From Coriobacteriaceae bacterium (GTDB lineage: Bacteria; Actinomycetota; Coriobacteriia; Anaerosomatales; SLCP01): a DNA stretch of 15,194 nucleotides. The notes beneath the pieces are model-generated. The model saw nothing but the letters and a program-made list of their open reading frames with translations. It was not told where the DNA came from and searched no databases. Shown in pieces: positions 1 to 5,858 of the stretch (its first letter is position 1; each line of letters opens with the position of its first letter). Both the position numbers and the translations under genes were made by a program. The DNA lies in contig PWVH01000005.1 in the NCBI GenBank assembly GCA_003563465.1, positions 1 through 15,194 on the forward strand. The letters are read 5' to 3'.

Positions 1-1019
1 ATCAAGTGATGCTGAACACGGTGGTCGTTCCGGGCAACGATGCCGCTGTTGTGCGCATCGGTGAGACCGGCCGAGGCGAGATGACCGGACGCGGCATCGC
101 AGTATCGAGTGACTGCAACGGACGCTACTGCTACCTCGATCCGTACGTCGGCGCTCAGATCGCAGTCGCCGAGGCAGCGCGCAACGTGGCCTGCGTCGGC
201 GGACGTCCGGCCGCAATCACCGATTGCCTTAACTTCGGCTCGCCGGAGAAGCCCGAGGTCTTCTGGACCTTTACCGAGGCGATTCGAGGCATCGCAGACG
301 CCTGCCGCGCCTGGGAAGTGCCGGTCATCTCAGGCAACGTCTCCTTCTACAACGAGTCGTCAGGACAGCCGATCTACCCCACCCCTACCATCGGACTCGT
401 GGGCATCCTCGACGACGTGACGCGCCACACGACTGCCGCCTTCAAGCACGAAGGCCAAGTGGTCGTGCTCCTCGGCGAGACAGAGGCCGAGCTCGGCGGA
501 AGCGAGTACCTGAAGGTCGCGTTCGACAAGGTGGCGGGCTCTCCACCGCGTGTGGACGTCGAGCATGAGGCCGCACTTCGCGAGGTACTGCTCGCTGCGA
601 TCGGCGAGGGCGTGCTGCGCTCTGCGCACGACTGCTCCGAGGGAGGGCTTGCCGTGGCGCTCGCGGAATGCTGCATCGCAGGGAACATCGGCGCTGACAT
701 CCATCTCGATCTTGGTGAGGGCGCGGATGCGCTGCCGCCGGTCGCTGCGCTCTTCTCCGAGACCCAGGGCCGGGTCGTGGTGAGCGTGGCCGACGACGCG
801 GTCGAGCGCCTCTTCGAGATCGCGCATGCGAACGGCGTACCCTTCGCGGTGATCGGTACGGTGGGGGGCACACGGCTGACGGTCGAGGGCTTGCTCGACG
901 CCGAGGTCGCCGAGATGCACGACGCTTTCGAGGGTGCGCTCGCCGCGCTCGTGCATCCCGAGGGGACGCTTGCTTTCGAGGAGACACCGGAAACTAGGGG
1001 TTCTTGCGGACAACACTGA
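1..1019 (+). CDS. purL: Phosphoribosylformylglycinamidine synthase, large subunit (PurL), 3' part only
   Basis: PurL converts FGAR, glutamine-derived ammonia and ATP to FGAM in the cytoplasm, with PurS and PurQ in the small-PurL systems. The gene enters from outside the window, with the reading frame already open at base 3, so the GTG at 6 and ATG at 9 are internal codons. About 339 residues are visible, covering the second half of the protein. They include SGNVSFYNE followed by PTPTIGLVGIL (second AIRS-type fold), GGSEYLKV, and the glycine-rich AHDCSEGGLAVALAECC segment of the C-terminal domain. No glutaminase domain follows, which fits the small, B. subtilis-like type. The last residues (about TRGSCGQH) look foreign: the same DNA read one frame over encodes the start of a domain remnant, so the native C-terminal tail may have been replaced. 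Identity is certain; the end is odd. Confidence 0.95.
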   Translation, partial: QVMLNTVVVPGNDAAVVRIGETGRGEMTGRGIAVSSDCNGRYCYLDPYVGAQIAVAEAARNVACVGGRPAAITDCLNFGSPEKPEVFWTFTEAIRGIADACRAWEVPVISGNVSFYNESSGQPIYPTPTIGLVGILDDVTRHTTAAFKHEGQVVVLLGETEAELGGSEYLKVAFDKVAGSPPRVDVEHEAALREVLLAAIGEGVLRSAHDCSEGGLAVALAECCIAGNIGADIHLDLGEGADALPPVAALFSETQGRVVVSVADDAVERLFEIAHANGVPFAVIGTVGGTRLTVEGLLDAEVAEMHDAFEGALAALVHPEGTLAFEETPETRGSCGQH

Positions 1020-1238
1020 GAACGCTTGGGTGAGCGGAGACGGTTGCTATGCTCCGTACGCGGACTGTCTTGAACTATGGATTGACGGCAATTCGCAAGC
1101 TTGGGGCTCCTCAACGCGGAGCACGTCTACACGCTGTCGCTCGTCGGTGACGGGAGCGCGTTGAGCTTCACGATTGTCGGCAACTACTACGGTGACAACG
1201 AGGGTTCCCTTACGGTCAGAATCTACGAGCTGCCGTAG
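994..1238 (+). pseudogene. Frameshifted remnant of a secreted beta-rich domain between purL and purF
   Basis: Read from 994 in the frame one base on from purL, the DNA gives LGVLADNTENAWVSGDG, then YADCLELWIDGNSQAW up to 1104. The reading then continues in the purL frame (from about 1104) as GLLNAEHVYTLSLVGDG, SFTIVGNYYGDNEGS and LTVRIYELP, ending at TAG 1236-1238. One missing G in the run at 1103-1106 explains the shift. The pattern (WIDG, a Trp-Gly turn, HVYT, YYGDN.GSLTV.IYE) resembles C-terminal beta-sandwich modules of exported proteins that I recall but cannot name with certainty. There is no start codon, signal peptide or N-terminal half, and the remnant overlaps the last 26 bases of purL. 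It therefore looks like the tail of a lost gene joined to purL. A sequencing error at the G run is possible but would not supply the missing N-terminus. Confidence 0.6.
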
Positions 1239-1285
1239 CGTCCGCTTCTGTTCGTATTGCAGGTCATCCCGCAGACGCGAATTAC

Positions 1286-1330
1286 GAGGGTCCGCCGCCC
1301 GACCGAGGGCGGGCCCTCAATCTACCTTTT
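1286..1330 (+). terminator. Intrinsic terminator after the remnant, upstream of purF
   Basis: GAGGGTCCGCC (1286-1296) pairs with GGCGGGCCCTC (1308-1318) in an 11-bp stem with one G-T wobble and an 11-nt loop. It is followed by an A/T-richer stretch ending in TTTT at 1327-1330. It lies 48 bases after the remnant's stop codon and should separate purL transcription from purF unless read-through occurs. Confidence 0.6.
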
Positions 1331-1397
1331 GGTGTGGCGACATGTTCTATGCCGATCGTATCCTTCGCCGCCTGTCGGCGCGCGTCCCACTGAATCG

Positions 1398-1406
1398 TGC
1401 TATCCT
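1398..1406 (+). promoter_or_regulatory. Candidate extended -10 promoter for purF
   Basis: TGC-TATCCT at 1398-1406 fits an extended -10 element about 50 bases before the purF ATG. I see no good -35. A second TATCCT at 1359-1364 has a weak TGGCGA 18 bases upstream. A promoter is expected here because a terminator-like hairpin precedes this stretch. No purine riboswitch or PurR box is recognisable in 1331-1457. Confidence 0.27.
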
Positions 1407-1457
1407 ACCCGCGTTCGGAATCGCCTCTACCCCTCCGAGGAGAGCGACTCGCGCCAT

Positions 1458-2951
1458 ATGAGCATTCCCAAAGGTCACCTACCCTGCCTACCCGAACAGC
1501 CCGACCGCCCCGACTGCTCCGAGTGCCTCGACCGCCCCGACCGTCCCGAAGAGGCCTGCGGCGTCTTCGGCGTCTACGCTCCTGACGAGGACGTCGCGCG
1601 GCTCACCTACTTCGGCCTGCACGCCTTGCAGCACCGCGGGCAGGAATCGGCGGGCATCGCTGTGGGCGACGGGGAGACTGTCACGGTGACCAAGAACCTC
1701 GGCTTGGTGAGCAGGGTCTTCACGGAGTCCGACCTCGACTCGCTTACCGGTGACATAGCCCTCGGCCACACGAGGTACTCGACCACCGGTACCTCCACGT
1801 CTTGGGAGAACGCCCAGCCGCACCTCTCGGCGATCGGCGACCAGGTGATCGCACTCGCGCACAACGGCAACCTCGTCAACACGAGCGAACTGCGCGACTC
1901 GCTAAGAGGCAACGGCGTGCGCCTGCGGTCCACCACCGACTCCGAGGTCATCGCCACGCTCATAGGACACTTCACGCAGCGCCATAACCACATCCGTGAG
2001 GGCATTCGCGACACGATGAAGCTGATCCGCGGAGCGTATTCGGTCGCGCTCATCACCGAAGAGGCGCTCTACGCATTTCGCGACCCCTACGGTGTGCGTC
2101 CGCTGGTGCTGGGCGAGCTGCCTCTTGGCGGGTGGGTAGTCTCGAGCGAGACGTGTGGCTTGGACATAGTGGGGGCCCGGTTCTTGCGCGACCTCTCTCC
2201 GGGCGAGATGGTCAAGATCTCTGCGGACGGCTTGGAGGCCGAGCAGTCGGTTCCAGCCGAGAAGCCTAGTCTTTGCATCTTCGAGTTCATCTATTTCGCG
2301 CGGCCCGACAGCGTGCTCCACGACTGCACTCTTTATGAGGCGCGCCGACGCATGGGCGCTGCACTTGCCGAGGACGCTCCTGTCGAAGCCGACCTCGTCA
2401 TCGGCGTCCCGGACTCGGGCGTGCCTGCAGCGGCCGGATTCGCTCAGGCCAGCGGGATTCCCTTCGGCGAGGGACTCGTGAAGAACCGCTATATCGGTCG
2501 CACGTTCATCTCCCCCACACAATACATCCGTCAGCAGGGCATCCGCCTGAAACTCAACCCGTTGCGACACGTGATCGCAGGCAAGCGGCTCGTGGTCGTC
2601 GACGACTCGATAGTGCGTGGCAACACCTCGCGCAAGCTGGTGGAGCTGCTTCGCGACGCGGGAGCCGCCGAGGTACACATGCGCATCACGTCGCCGCCGG
2701 TCCGCTGGCCGTGCTTCTTCGGCATCGACACCGATAGTCAAGAACAGCTCATCGCCTCGGCTATGTCGGTCGAGGAGATTCGAGAGCACATCGGCGCCGA
2801 CTCGCTCGCTTTTCTGAGGCTTGAGGACGTGGTAGCAGCGACGGGAAGCTCCGTAAGTGACTTCTGCATGGCGTGTTTCGACGGGGAGTACCCAGTCGAG
2901 ATCCCCGAATCGGTACGCCGCGGCAAGCTCTCGCTGGAATCCTGCGGCTAG
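1458..2951 (+). CDS. purF: Amidophosphoribosyltransferase (PurF), 4Fe-4S type with long propeptide
   Basis: PurF makes phosphoribosylamine from PRPP and glutamine, the committed step of purine synthesis. From the ATG at 1458 (GAGGAGAG 13 bases upstream) the protein has 497 residues. The N-terminal-nucleophile glutaminase domain begins at Cys34 (EEACGVFGVYAP, then YFGLHALQHRGQESAG), so 33 residues must be removed to expose the catalytic cysteine; B. subtilis removes 11. The phosphoribosyltransferase domain carries the PRPP loop VVVDDSIVRGNTSR. Cys273 (CIFEF), Cys419 (PCFFG), Cys470 and Cys473 (FCMAC) match the B. subtilis Fe-S ligands in spacing, so an oxygen-sensitive 4Fe-4S enzyme is likely. 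The propeptide is a 9-bp tandem repeat with three extra cysteines. No start codon lies between 1458 and the nucleophile. The stop directly abuts the next gene's ATG. Confidence 0.95.
   Translation: MSIPKGHLPCLPEQPDRPDCSECLDRPDRPEEACGVFGVYAPDEDVARLTYFGLHALQHRGQESAGIAVGDGETVTVTKNLGLVSRVFTESDLDSLTGDIALGHTRYSTTGTSTSWENAQPHLSAIGDQVIALAHNGNLVNTSELRDSLRGNGVRLRSTTDSEVIATLIGHFTQRHNHIREGIRDTMKLIRGAYSVALITEEALYAFRDPYGVRPLVLGELPLGGWVVSSETCGLDIVGARFLRDLSPGEMVKISADGLEAEQSVPAEKPSLCIFEFIYFARPDSVLHDCTLYEARRRMGAALAEDAPVEADLVIGVPDSGVPAAAGFAQASGIPFGEGLVKNRYIGRTFISPTQYIRQQGIRLKLNPLRHVIAGKRLVVVDDSIVRGNTSRKLVELLRDAGAAEVHMRITSPPVRWPCFFGIDTDSQEQLIASAMSVEEIREHIGADSLAFLRLEDVVAATGSSVSDFCMACFDGEYPVEIPESVRRGKLSLESCG
1500..1553 (+). 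repeat. 9-bp tandem repeat encoding the purF propeptide
   Basis: Six in-frame 9-bp units read PDR, PDC, SEC, LDR, PDR, PEE, with consensus CCCGACCGC. They sit directly before the Ala-Cys cleavage site. Preceding codons (LPC, LPE) look like more degenerate units. Confidence 0.75.
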
Positions 2952-3383
2952 ATGGCCGCGGCCTCCGAGCTTCTAGCCGCCGCTGGAGTCGGGCTTGCTC
3001 TCGGAGTGCGCTTCAACCCGCTTGTCGCGCTTCTGGGGAGCGTGATCGCCGCGGCCCTAGGCTCCCGCAAGGAGCAGCCGCGGCTTGCCGTGGCGGTGAT
3101 AGCCGCAGCGTGGCTGATCGGAGACGGTACGCGGGTCCTCGTGCGGGCACTCGATGCTTCCGACGGCGCCACGGTGCTGGCTAGCGGCGGTGGCCCGCAG
3201 GCCGTATGGCTCGCAGTCGGCGTGTGGGCGATGACCAGCCTGCTTCTCGGCTACGTTCTGCCCGCCTGGACGGGCGCTTTCGTGGGCCGACGCGTGACGT
3301 TCGGGACGGGCTGGCTCGCTGCCGGAGTGGTCGCTGCCACTGTGAGCGGAAGCATAGCCTTGCTCGCGGGACAGCTAGGGTAG
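2952..3383 (+). CDS. Small integral membrane protein of unknown function
   Basis: 143 residues, starting with the ATG immediately after the purF stop (no gap), so translation is probably coupled to purF. I do not recognise the family. The protein is Ala/Gly/Val-rich, with hydrophobic stretches at about residues 5-35 (possibly a helical hairpin), 44-56, 80-105 and 114-139, suggesting about four or five membrane segments. Short charged links occur around GSRKEQPRL and RALDAS. There is no signal peptidase site and no catalytic motif. Its place between purF and purM suggests co-expression with purine synthesis. A transport, scaffold or unrelated hitchhiker role cannot be told apart from the sequence. 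A promoter-like element overlaps its 3' end. Confidence 0.75.
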   Translation: MAAASELLAAAGVGLALGVRFNPLVALLGSVIAAALGSRKEQPRLAVAVIAAAWLIGDGTRVLVRALDASDGATVLASGGGPQAVWLAVGVWAMTSLLLGYVLPAWTGAFVGRRVTFGTGWLAAGVVAATVSGSIALLAGQLG

Positions 3384-3386
3384 AAT
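3360..3386 (+). promoter_or_regulatory. Candidate internal promoter ahead of purM
   Basis: TAGAAT at 3381-3386 is one base off the -10 consensus and overlaps the stop codon of the membrane-protein gene. TTGCTC at 3360-3365 could serve as -35, but the spacer is short (15 bases). It could give purM-purN independent expression. Confidence 0.35.
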
Positions 3387-3431
3387 GGCCCCGCACCACC
3401 CGTGCGAGACATCGCCGAGGAGGCTCATTCG

Positions 3432-4559
3432 ATGAGCGAAAACGACGACACCCGCGACGACGCCCGAGACGACACCCGCGACGACACCCGCGACGACACC
3501 CGCGACGAAGCCCTCGACGACACTCGCCGTATCACCTATCGTGACGCCGGAGTCGATACGGCTGAGGGAGCTCGAGCGGTAACAGCCATGCGCGCCGCGG
3601 TCCGCTCCACCTACCGTCCCGAAGTCCTCGGCGATATCGGAGGCTTCGGCGGGCTGTTCAGTGCCGGTGCGCTCAAGGATATGGACGACCCGGTCTTGGT
3701 GAGCGGCGCAGACGGGGTCGGAACCAAGCTCCGCATCGCGCAGCTCCTCGATCGCCACGAAACAGTGGGCATAGACCTGGTGGCGATGTGCGCAAACGAC
3801 ATCCTCACGTGTGGCGCGGAACCGCTGTTCTTTCTCGACTACATCGCCATCGGCAAGCTCGAGGCGGCTCGCGTCGAACGCATCGTCTCGGGTATCGCGG
3901 AGGGCTGCAGGCAGGCGGGTTGTGCTCTCGTGGGCGGAGAGACGGCGGAGCATCCGGGCGTGATGGCGCCTGAGGACTACGATCTTTCGGGCTTCTGCGT
4001 CGGAGCCGTCGATCGCGCAAGGATGGTCGACAGCTCGGCGGTGCGCCCGGGCGATGTCATCTTGGGCCTGGCGTCGAGCGGCGTGCACTCCAACGGCTAC
4101 TCCCTCGTGCGAAAAGTGCTCGTAGAAGGCAAGGAAGACGAACTCACTTTGCCGAGGGTCGATCTGGGGGGCGCCACGTTAGGTGAGGTGCTGCTGGAGC
4201 CGACACGCATCTACGTGCGCTCGGTGCTTTCTGTGGCGCGCAGCGTGCGCCTGAAGGCGATGGCCCATATCACCGGAGGCGGCATCACCGAGAATCTCGA
4301 TCGCGCATTGCCGGCGGAGTGCGACGCCCGCCTCGCGCGGGGTTCGTGGAGGATACCGTCTGTCTTCGGCCTGATCGGTGATGCCGCAGGACTCGATGAA
4401 GACGAGATGTGCCGTACGTTCAACATGGGCATCGGATACATGCTGATCATCGGTGCCGAAGATGCCCCCGAGGCGTCCGTTGGCCTGCGCGCGGCGGGCG
4501 AGACCGTGTTCGAGGTCGGCGAGATCGGCGAGGGCGAAGGGGTGGTGCGGTATGAGTGA
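3432..4559 (+). CDS. purM: Phosphoribosylformylglycinamidine cyclo-ligase (PurM, AIR synthetase)
   Basis: PurM closes the imidazole ring, turning FGAM and ATP into AIR. The ATG at 3432 is preferred over the GTG at 3402 because GAGGAGG (3417-3423) sits 8 bases before it. The product is 375 residues, about 30 longer than the usual size near 345. The excess is an N-terminal charged repeat built on DDTR; the conserved protein begins near ITYRDAGVDTAEG. Family motifs follow in order: GADGVGTKL (ATP binding), DLVAMCANDIL.CGAEPLFFLDY, GGETAEHPG, GVHSNGYSLVRKV and HITGGGITENL. The 3' end overlaps purN by 8 bases, so the two are translationally coupled. The enzyme call is secure. The repeat lies outside the fold and probably forms a disordered, acidic/basic alternating tail. 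Confidence 0.95.
   Translation: MSENDDTRDDARDDTRDDTRDDTRDEALDDTRRITYRDAGVDTAEGARAVTAMRAAVRSTYRPEVLGDIGGFGGLFSAGALKDMDDPVLVSGADGVGTKLRIAQLLDRHETVGIDLVAMCANDILTCGAEPLFFLDYIAIGKLEAARVERIVSGIAEGCRQAGCALVGGETAEHPGVMAPEDYDLSGFCVGAVDRARMVDSSAVRPGDVILGLASSGVHSNGYSLVRKVLVEGKEDELTLPRVDLGGATLGEVLLEPTRIYVRSVLSVARSVRLKAMAHITGGGITENLDRALPAECDARLARGSWRIPSVFGLIGDAAGLDEDEMCRTFNMGIGYMLIIGAEDAPEASVGLRAAGETVFEVGEIGEGEGVVRYE
3444..3527 (+). repeat. 12-bp tandem repeat (7 units) at the purM N-terminus
   Basis: Seven contiguous 12-bp units, consensus GACGACACCCGC, encode DDTR, DDAR, DDTR, DDTR, DDTR, DEAL, DDTR. Units 1, 3, 4 and 5 are identical, pointing to recent duplication. The unit is a multiple of three, so copy change keeps the frame. 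Confidence 0.93.
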
Positions 4560-5181
4560 GGAGGTCCCTGCCGCCAAGAAGCGCATCGGCGTGCTCATCT
4601 CAGGCAGCGGAACGAACTTGCAGGCGATTCTCGATGCTTCGGCCAAAGGTGATCTCGACGCTCAGGTGGCCGTGGTGATCTCTGACAACGAGGATGCATA
4701 CGGACTCGAGCGCGCGCGCAAGGCCGGAGTTCCGGCCGTCTGGGTCGACCGAAGCGCATACGAGAGCGCCCATGCATACAACGATGCGATCCGTGACGTT
4801 CTTCTCGAACACGATGTGGATCTGGTGGCCATGGCAGGTTATATGCGTCTGCTCGGCACCGAAGTGCTGCTCGTCTTCCGCGACAGGGTCTTAAACATCC
4901 ACCCGGCTTTGCTGCCGGCCTTCCCGGGAGCCTTGGGAATCCGCGACGCTTTCGAGTACGGCGTCAAGGTAACCGGTGTCACGGTCCACTTGGCAGACGA
5001 GAAGTTCGATTCGGGACCGATTATCGCGCAAGAGGCCGTCGAAGTGGCCGAAGACGACACGCTAGAGACTCTCGAGGCAAAGATGCACCAGGTAGAGCAC
5101 CGTCTCTACCCGAAAGCGCTGCAGTGGATGGTCGAGGGACGCGTCAGCCTGCGGGGGAGAAGGACCCGCATCAAGCTATAG
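4552..5181 (+). CDS. purN: Phosphoribosylglycinamide formyltransferase (PurN)
   Basis: PurN transfers the formyl group of 10-formyl-tetrahydrofolate to GAR, giving FGAR. The ATG at 4552 lies inside the purM end (ATGAGTGA overlap). This start gives 209 residues, normal for the family, and begins just before the Rossmann strand RIGVLISGSGTNLQAI (residues 11-26). The catalytic triad is visible as Asn115 and His117 in NIHPALLP, and Asp153 in DEKFDSGPIIAQ. VAMAGYMRLL (92-101) is the conserved substrate-site helix. The family's purine-substrate loop reads PGALGIRDAFEYGVKVTG. The last 15 residues are basic (RGRRTRIK). With purM it forms a tightly coupled pair. It is the folate-using step that links this cluster to the downstream pab gene. 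Confidence 0.96.
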   Translation: MSEEVPAAKKRIGVLISGSGTNLQAILDASAKGDLDAQVAVVISDNEDAYGLERARKAGVPAVWVDRSAYESAHAYNDAIRDVLLEHDVDLVAMAGYMRLLGTEVLLVFRDRVLNIHPALLPAFPGALGIRDAFEYGVKVTGVTVHLADEKFDSGPIIAQEAVEVAEDDTLETLEAKMHQVEHRLYPKALQWMVEGRVSLRGRRTRIKL

Positions 5182-5247
5182 GGTCTGCGTCCTCGATGCG
5201 GCGGGGGTTAGATTCTGTTAAGACCCGTCATTCAAGATGATGTCGTC

Positions 5248-5275
5248 GGCTGCGGCGAGGAGGGGCGCCGCAGCC
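5248..5275 (+). terminator. Perfect 10-bp hairpin between purN and the next gene
   Basis: GGCTGCGGCG (5248-5257) pairs perfectly with CGCCGCAGCC (5266-5275) around the loop AGGAGGGG. No T-run follows, so it is not a classical intrinsic terminator. It may protect the purN mRNA end or act as an attenuating hairpin. The loop holds a Shine-Dalgarno-like AGGAGG, but no start codon sits at usable distance. Confidence 0.5.
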
Positions 5276-5317
5276 ACGCGCAACGAAGTCCACTGACCCT
5301 CGGGGGAGTGAGCGCGC

Positions 5318-5743
5318 ATGGATTGGAAGTACTGGGTAGATGAAGGATACGTTTGGTCCAGGCCGGGTTCGAAAGTGCAGACGATGCCTACGATCCTGCT
5401 TGCGTGGGAGCGAGTGGTCGATGCGAGAAAGGCCTATCTCGCAGCGGAATGGGTGACAGCTGACGAGCATCTGCGGCGGGCGTTCTGTACCGCCACCAAG
5501 GCGCTCTTGCGCTACTACAACTACGAAACGGTCAGCGGCTGCGACTTCGAGATGGCCGAGCGCATCGGCGAGCAGTATTTCGGCGAGACCGTGGCCAAGC
5601 CGATATTCGACAAGGCGCGGATTCTGAGATCGATGATGCCGACAAGCAAGGTCATCGACGAGGAAGAAGCCAGAGAGGTTCGCCGCAGTGTAGCGGCTGC
5701 GTCACAGTACGTGGCTCTTGTGGAGTGTTTTGTCTATAAGTGA
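5318..5743 (+). CDS. Small helical protein of unknown function, possibly HEPN-like
   Basis: 141 residues from the ATG at 5318, with GGGGGAG 9 bases upstream. I do not recognise a named family. The N-terminus is aromatic (MDWKYWVDEGYVW). The rest is predicted helical: AWERVVDARKAYLAAEWV, HLRRAFCTATKALLRYYNYE, AERIGEQYFGE, and a last helix EAREVRRSVAAASQYVALV. The layout, with paired helices and a KALL.YYNYE segment followed by an acidic link, recalls HEPN-type four-helix proteins. However, the Rx4-6H ribonuclease motif is missing, so RNase activity is unlikely even if the fold is right. There is no signal peptide or membrane segment. It sits alone between hairpins (5248-5275 and 5746-5776) within the purine cluster. 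The gene call is good; the function is open. Confidence 0.75.
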   Translation: MDWKYWVDEGYVWSRPGSKVQTMPTILLAWERVVDARKAYLAAEWVTADEHLRRAFCTATKALLRYYNYETVSGCDFEMAERIGEQYFGETVAKPIFDKARILRSMMPTSKVIDEEEAREVRRSVAAASQYVALVECFVYK

Positions 5744-5745
5744 TT

Positions 5746-5780
5746 CCGCTGGCGGGGGCTTTCCAGCCCACAGCGGCCTG
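5746..5780 (+). terminator. Possible terminator after the helical protein gene
   Basis: CCGCTG (5746-5751) pairs with CAGCGG (5771-5776), enclosing an inner GGGCT/AGCCC stem with a TTCC loop. A short T tract (TGTTT) follows. The stem is interrupted by unpaired bases, so termination would be partial at best. Confidence 0.4.
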
Positions 5781-5785
5781 TTTGG

Positions 5786-5791
5786 TATAGT
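5786..5791 (+). promoter_or_regulatory. Candidate -10 element for the lipoprotein gene
   Basis: TATAGT at 5786-5791 resembles a -10 box about 68 bases before the ATG of the solute-binding protein, directly after a terminator-like hairpin. No convincing -35 is present. Confidence 0.27.
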
Positions 5792-5858
5792 CGTCGCGAG
5801 GCGATCCGGGGGTCGTTCGTGTGCTGCCGGCCGCGATCGGCAAGCGAGAGGACCGGCG

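Noticed and set aside
934..1164. Complete small gene in the frame holding the remnant's first half
   Set aside because: After 1104 the frame turns into low-complexity Ser/Thr/Arg while the domain signal continues in another frame, so it is half of a broken gene.
1257..1457. N-terminal extension of purF from an upstream alternative start
   Set aside because: It would run through the terminator hairpin and lacks any family similarity; the ATG at 1458 is preceded by a purine-rich site.
1331..1457. Purine riboswitch upstream of purF
   Set aside because: I could not find the conserved junction sequences or a three-way stem arrangement.
3402..3431. Upstream GTG start for purM
   Set aside because: A strong GAGGAGG lies inside this segment, 8 bases before the ATG at 3432, so the ATG start is better supported.
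3444..3527. Possible CRISPR array
   Set aside because: Units are 12 bp with no spacers and are in frame with purM.
3375..4088. 237-residue minus-strand frame opposite purM
   Set aside because: Its VAGVVAGVV stretch is only the complement of the purM 12-bp repeat, not a real membrane segment.
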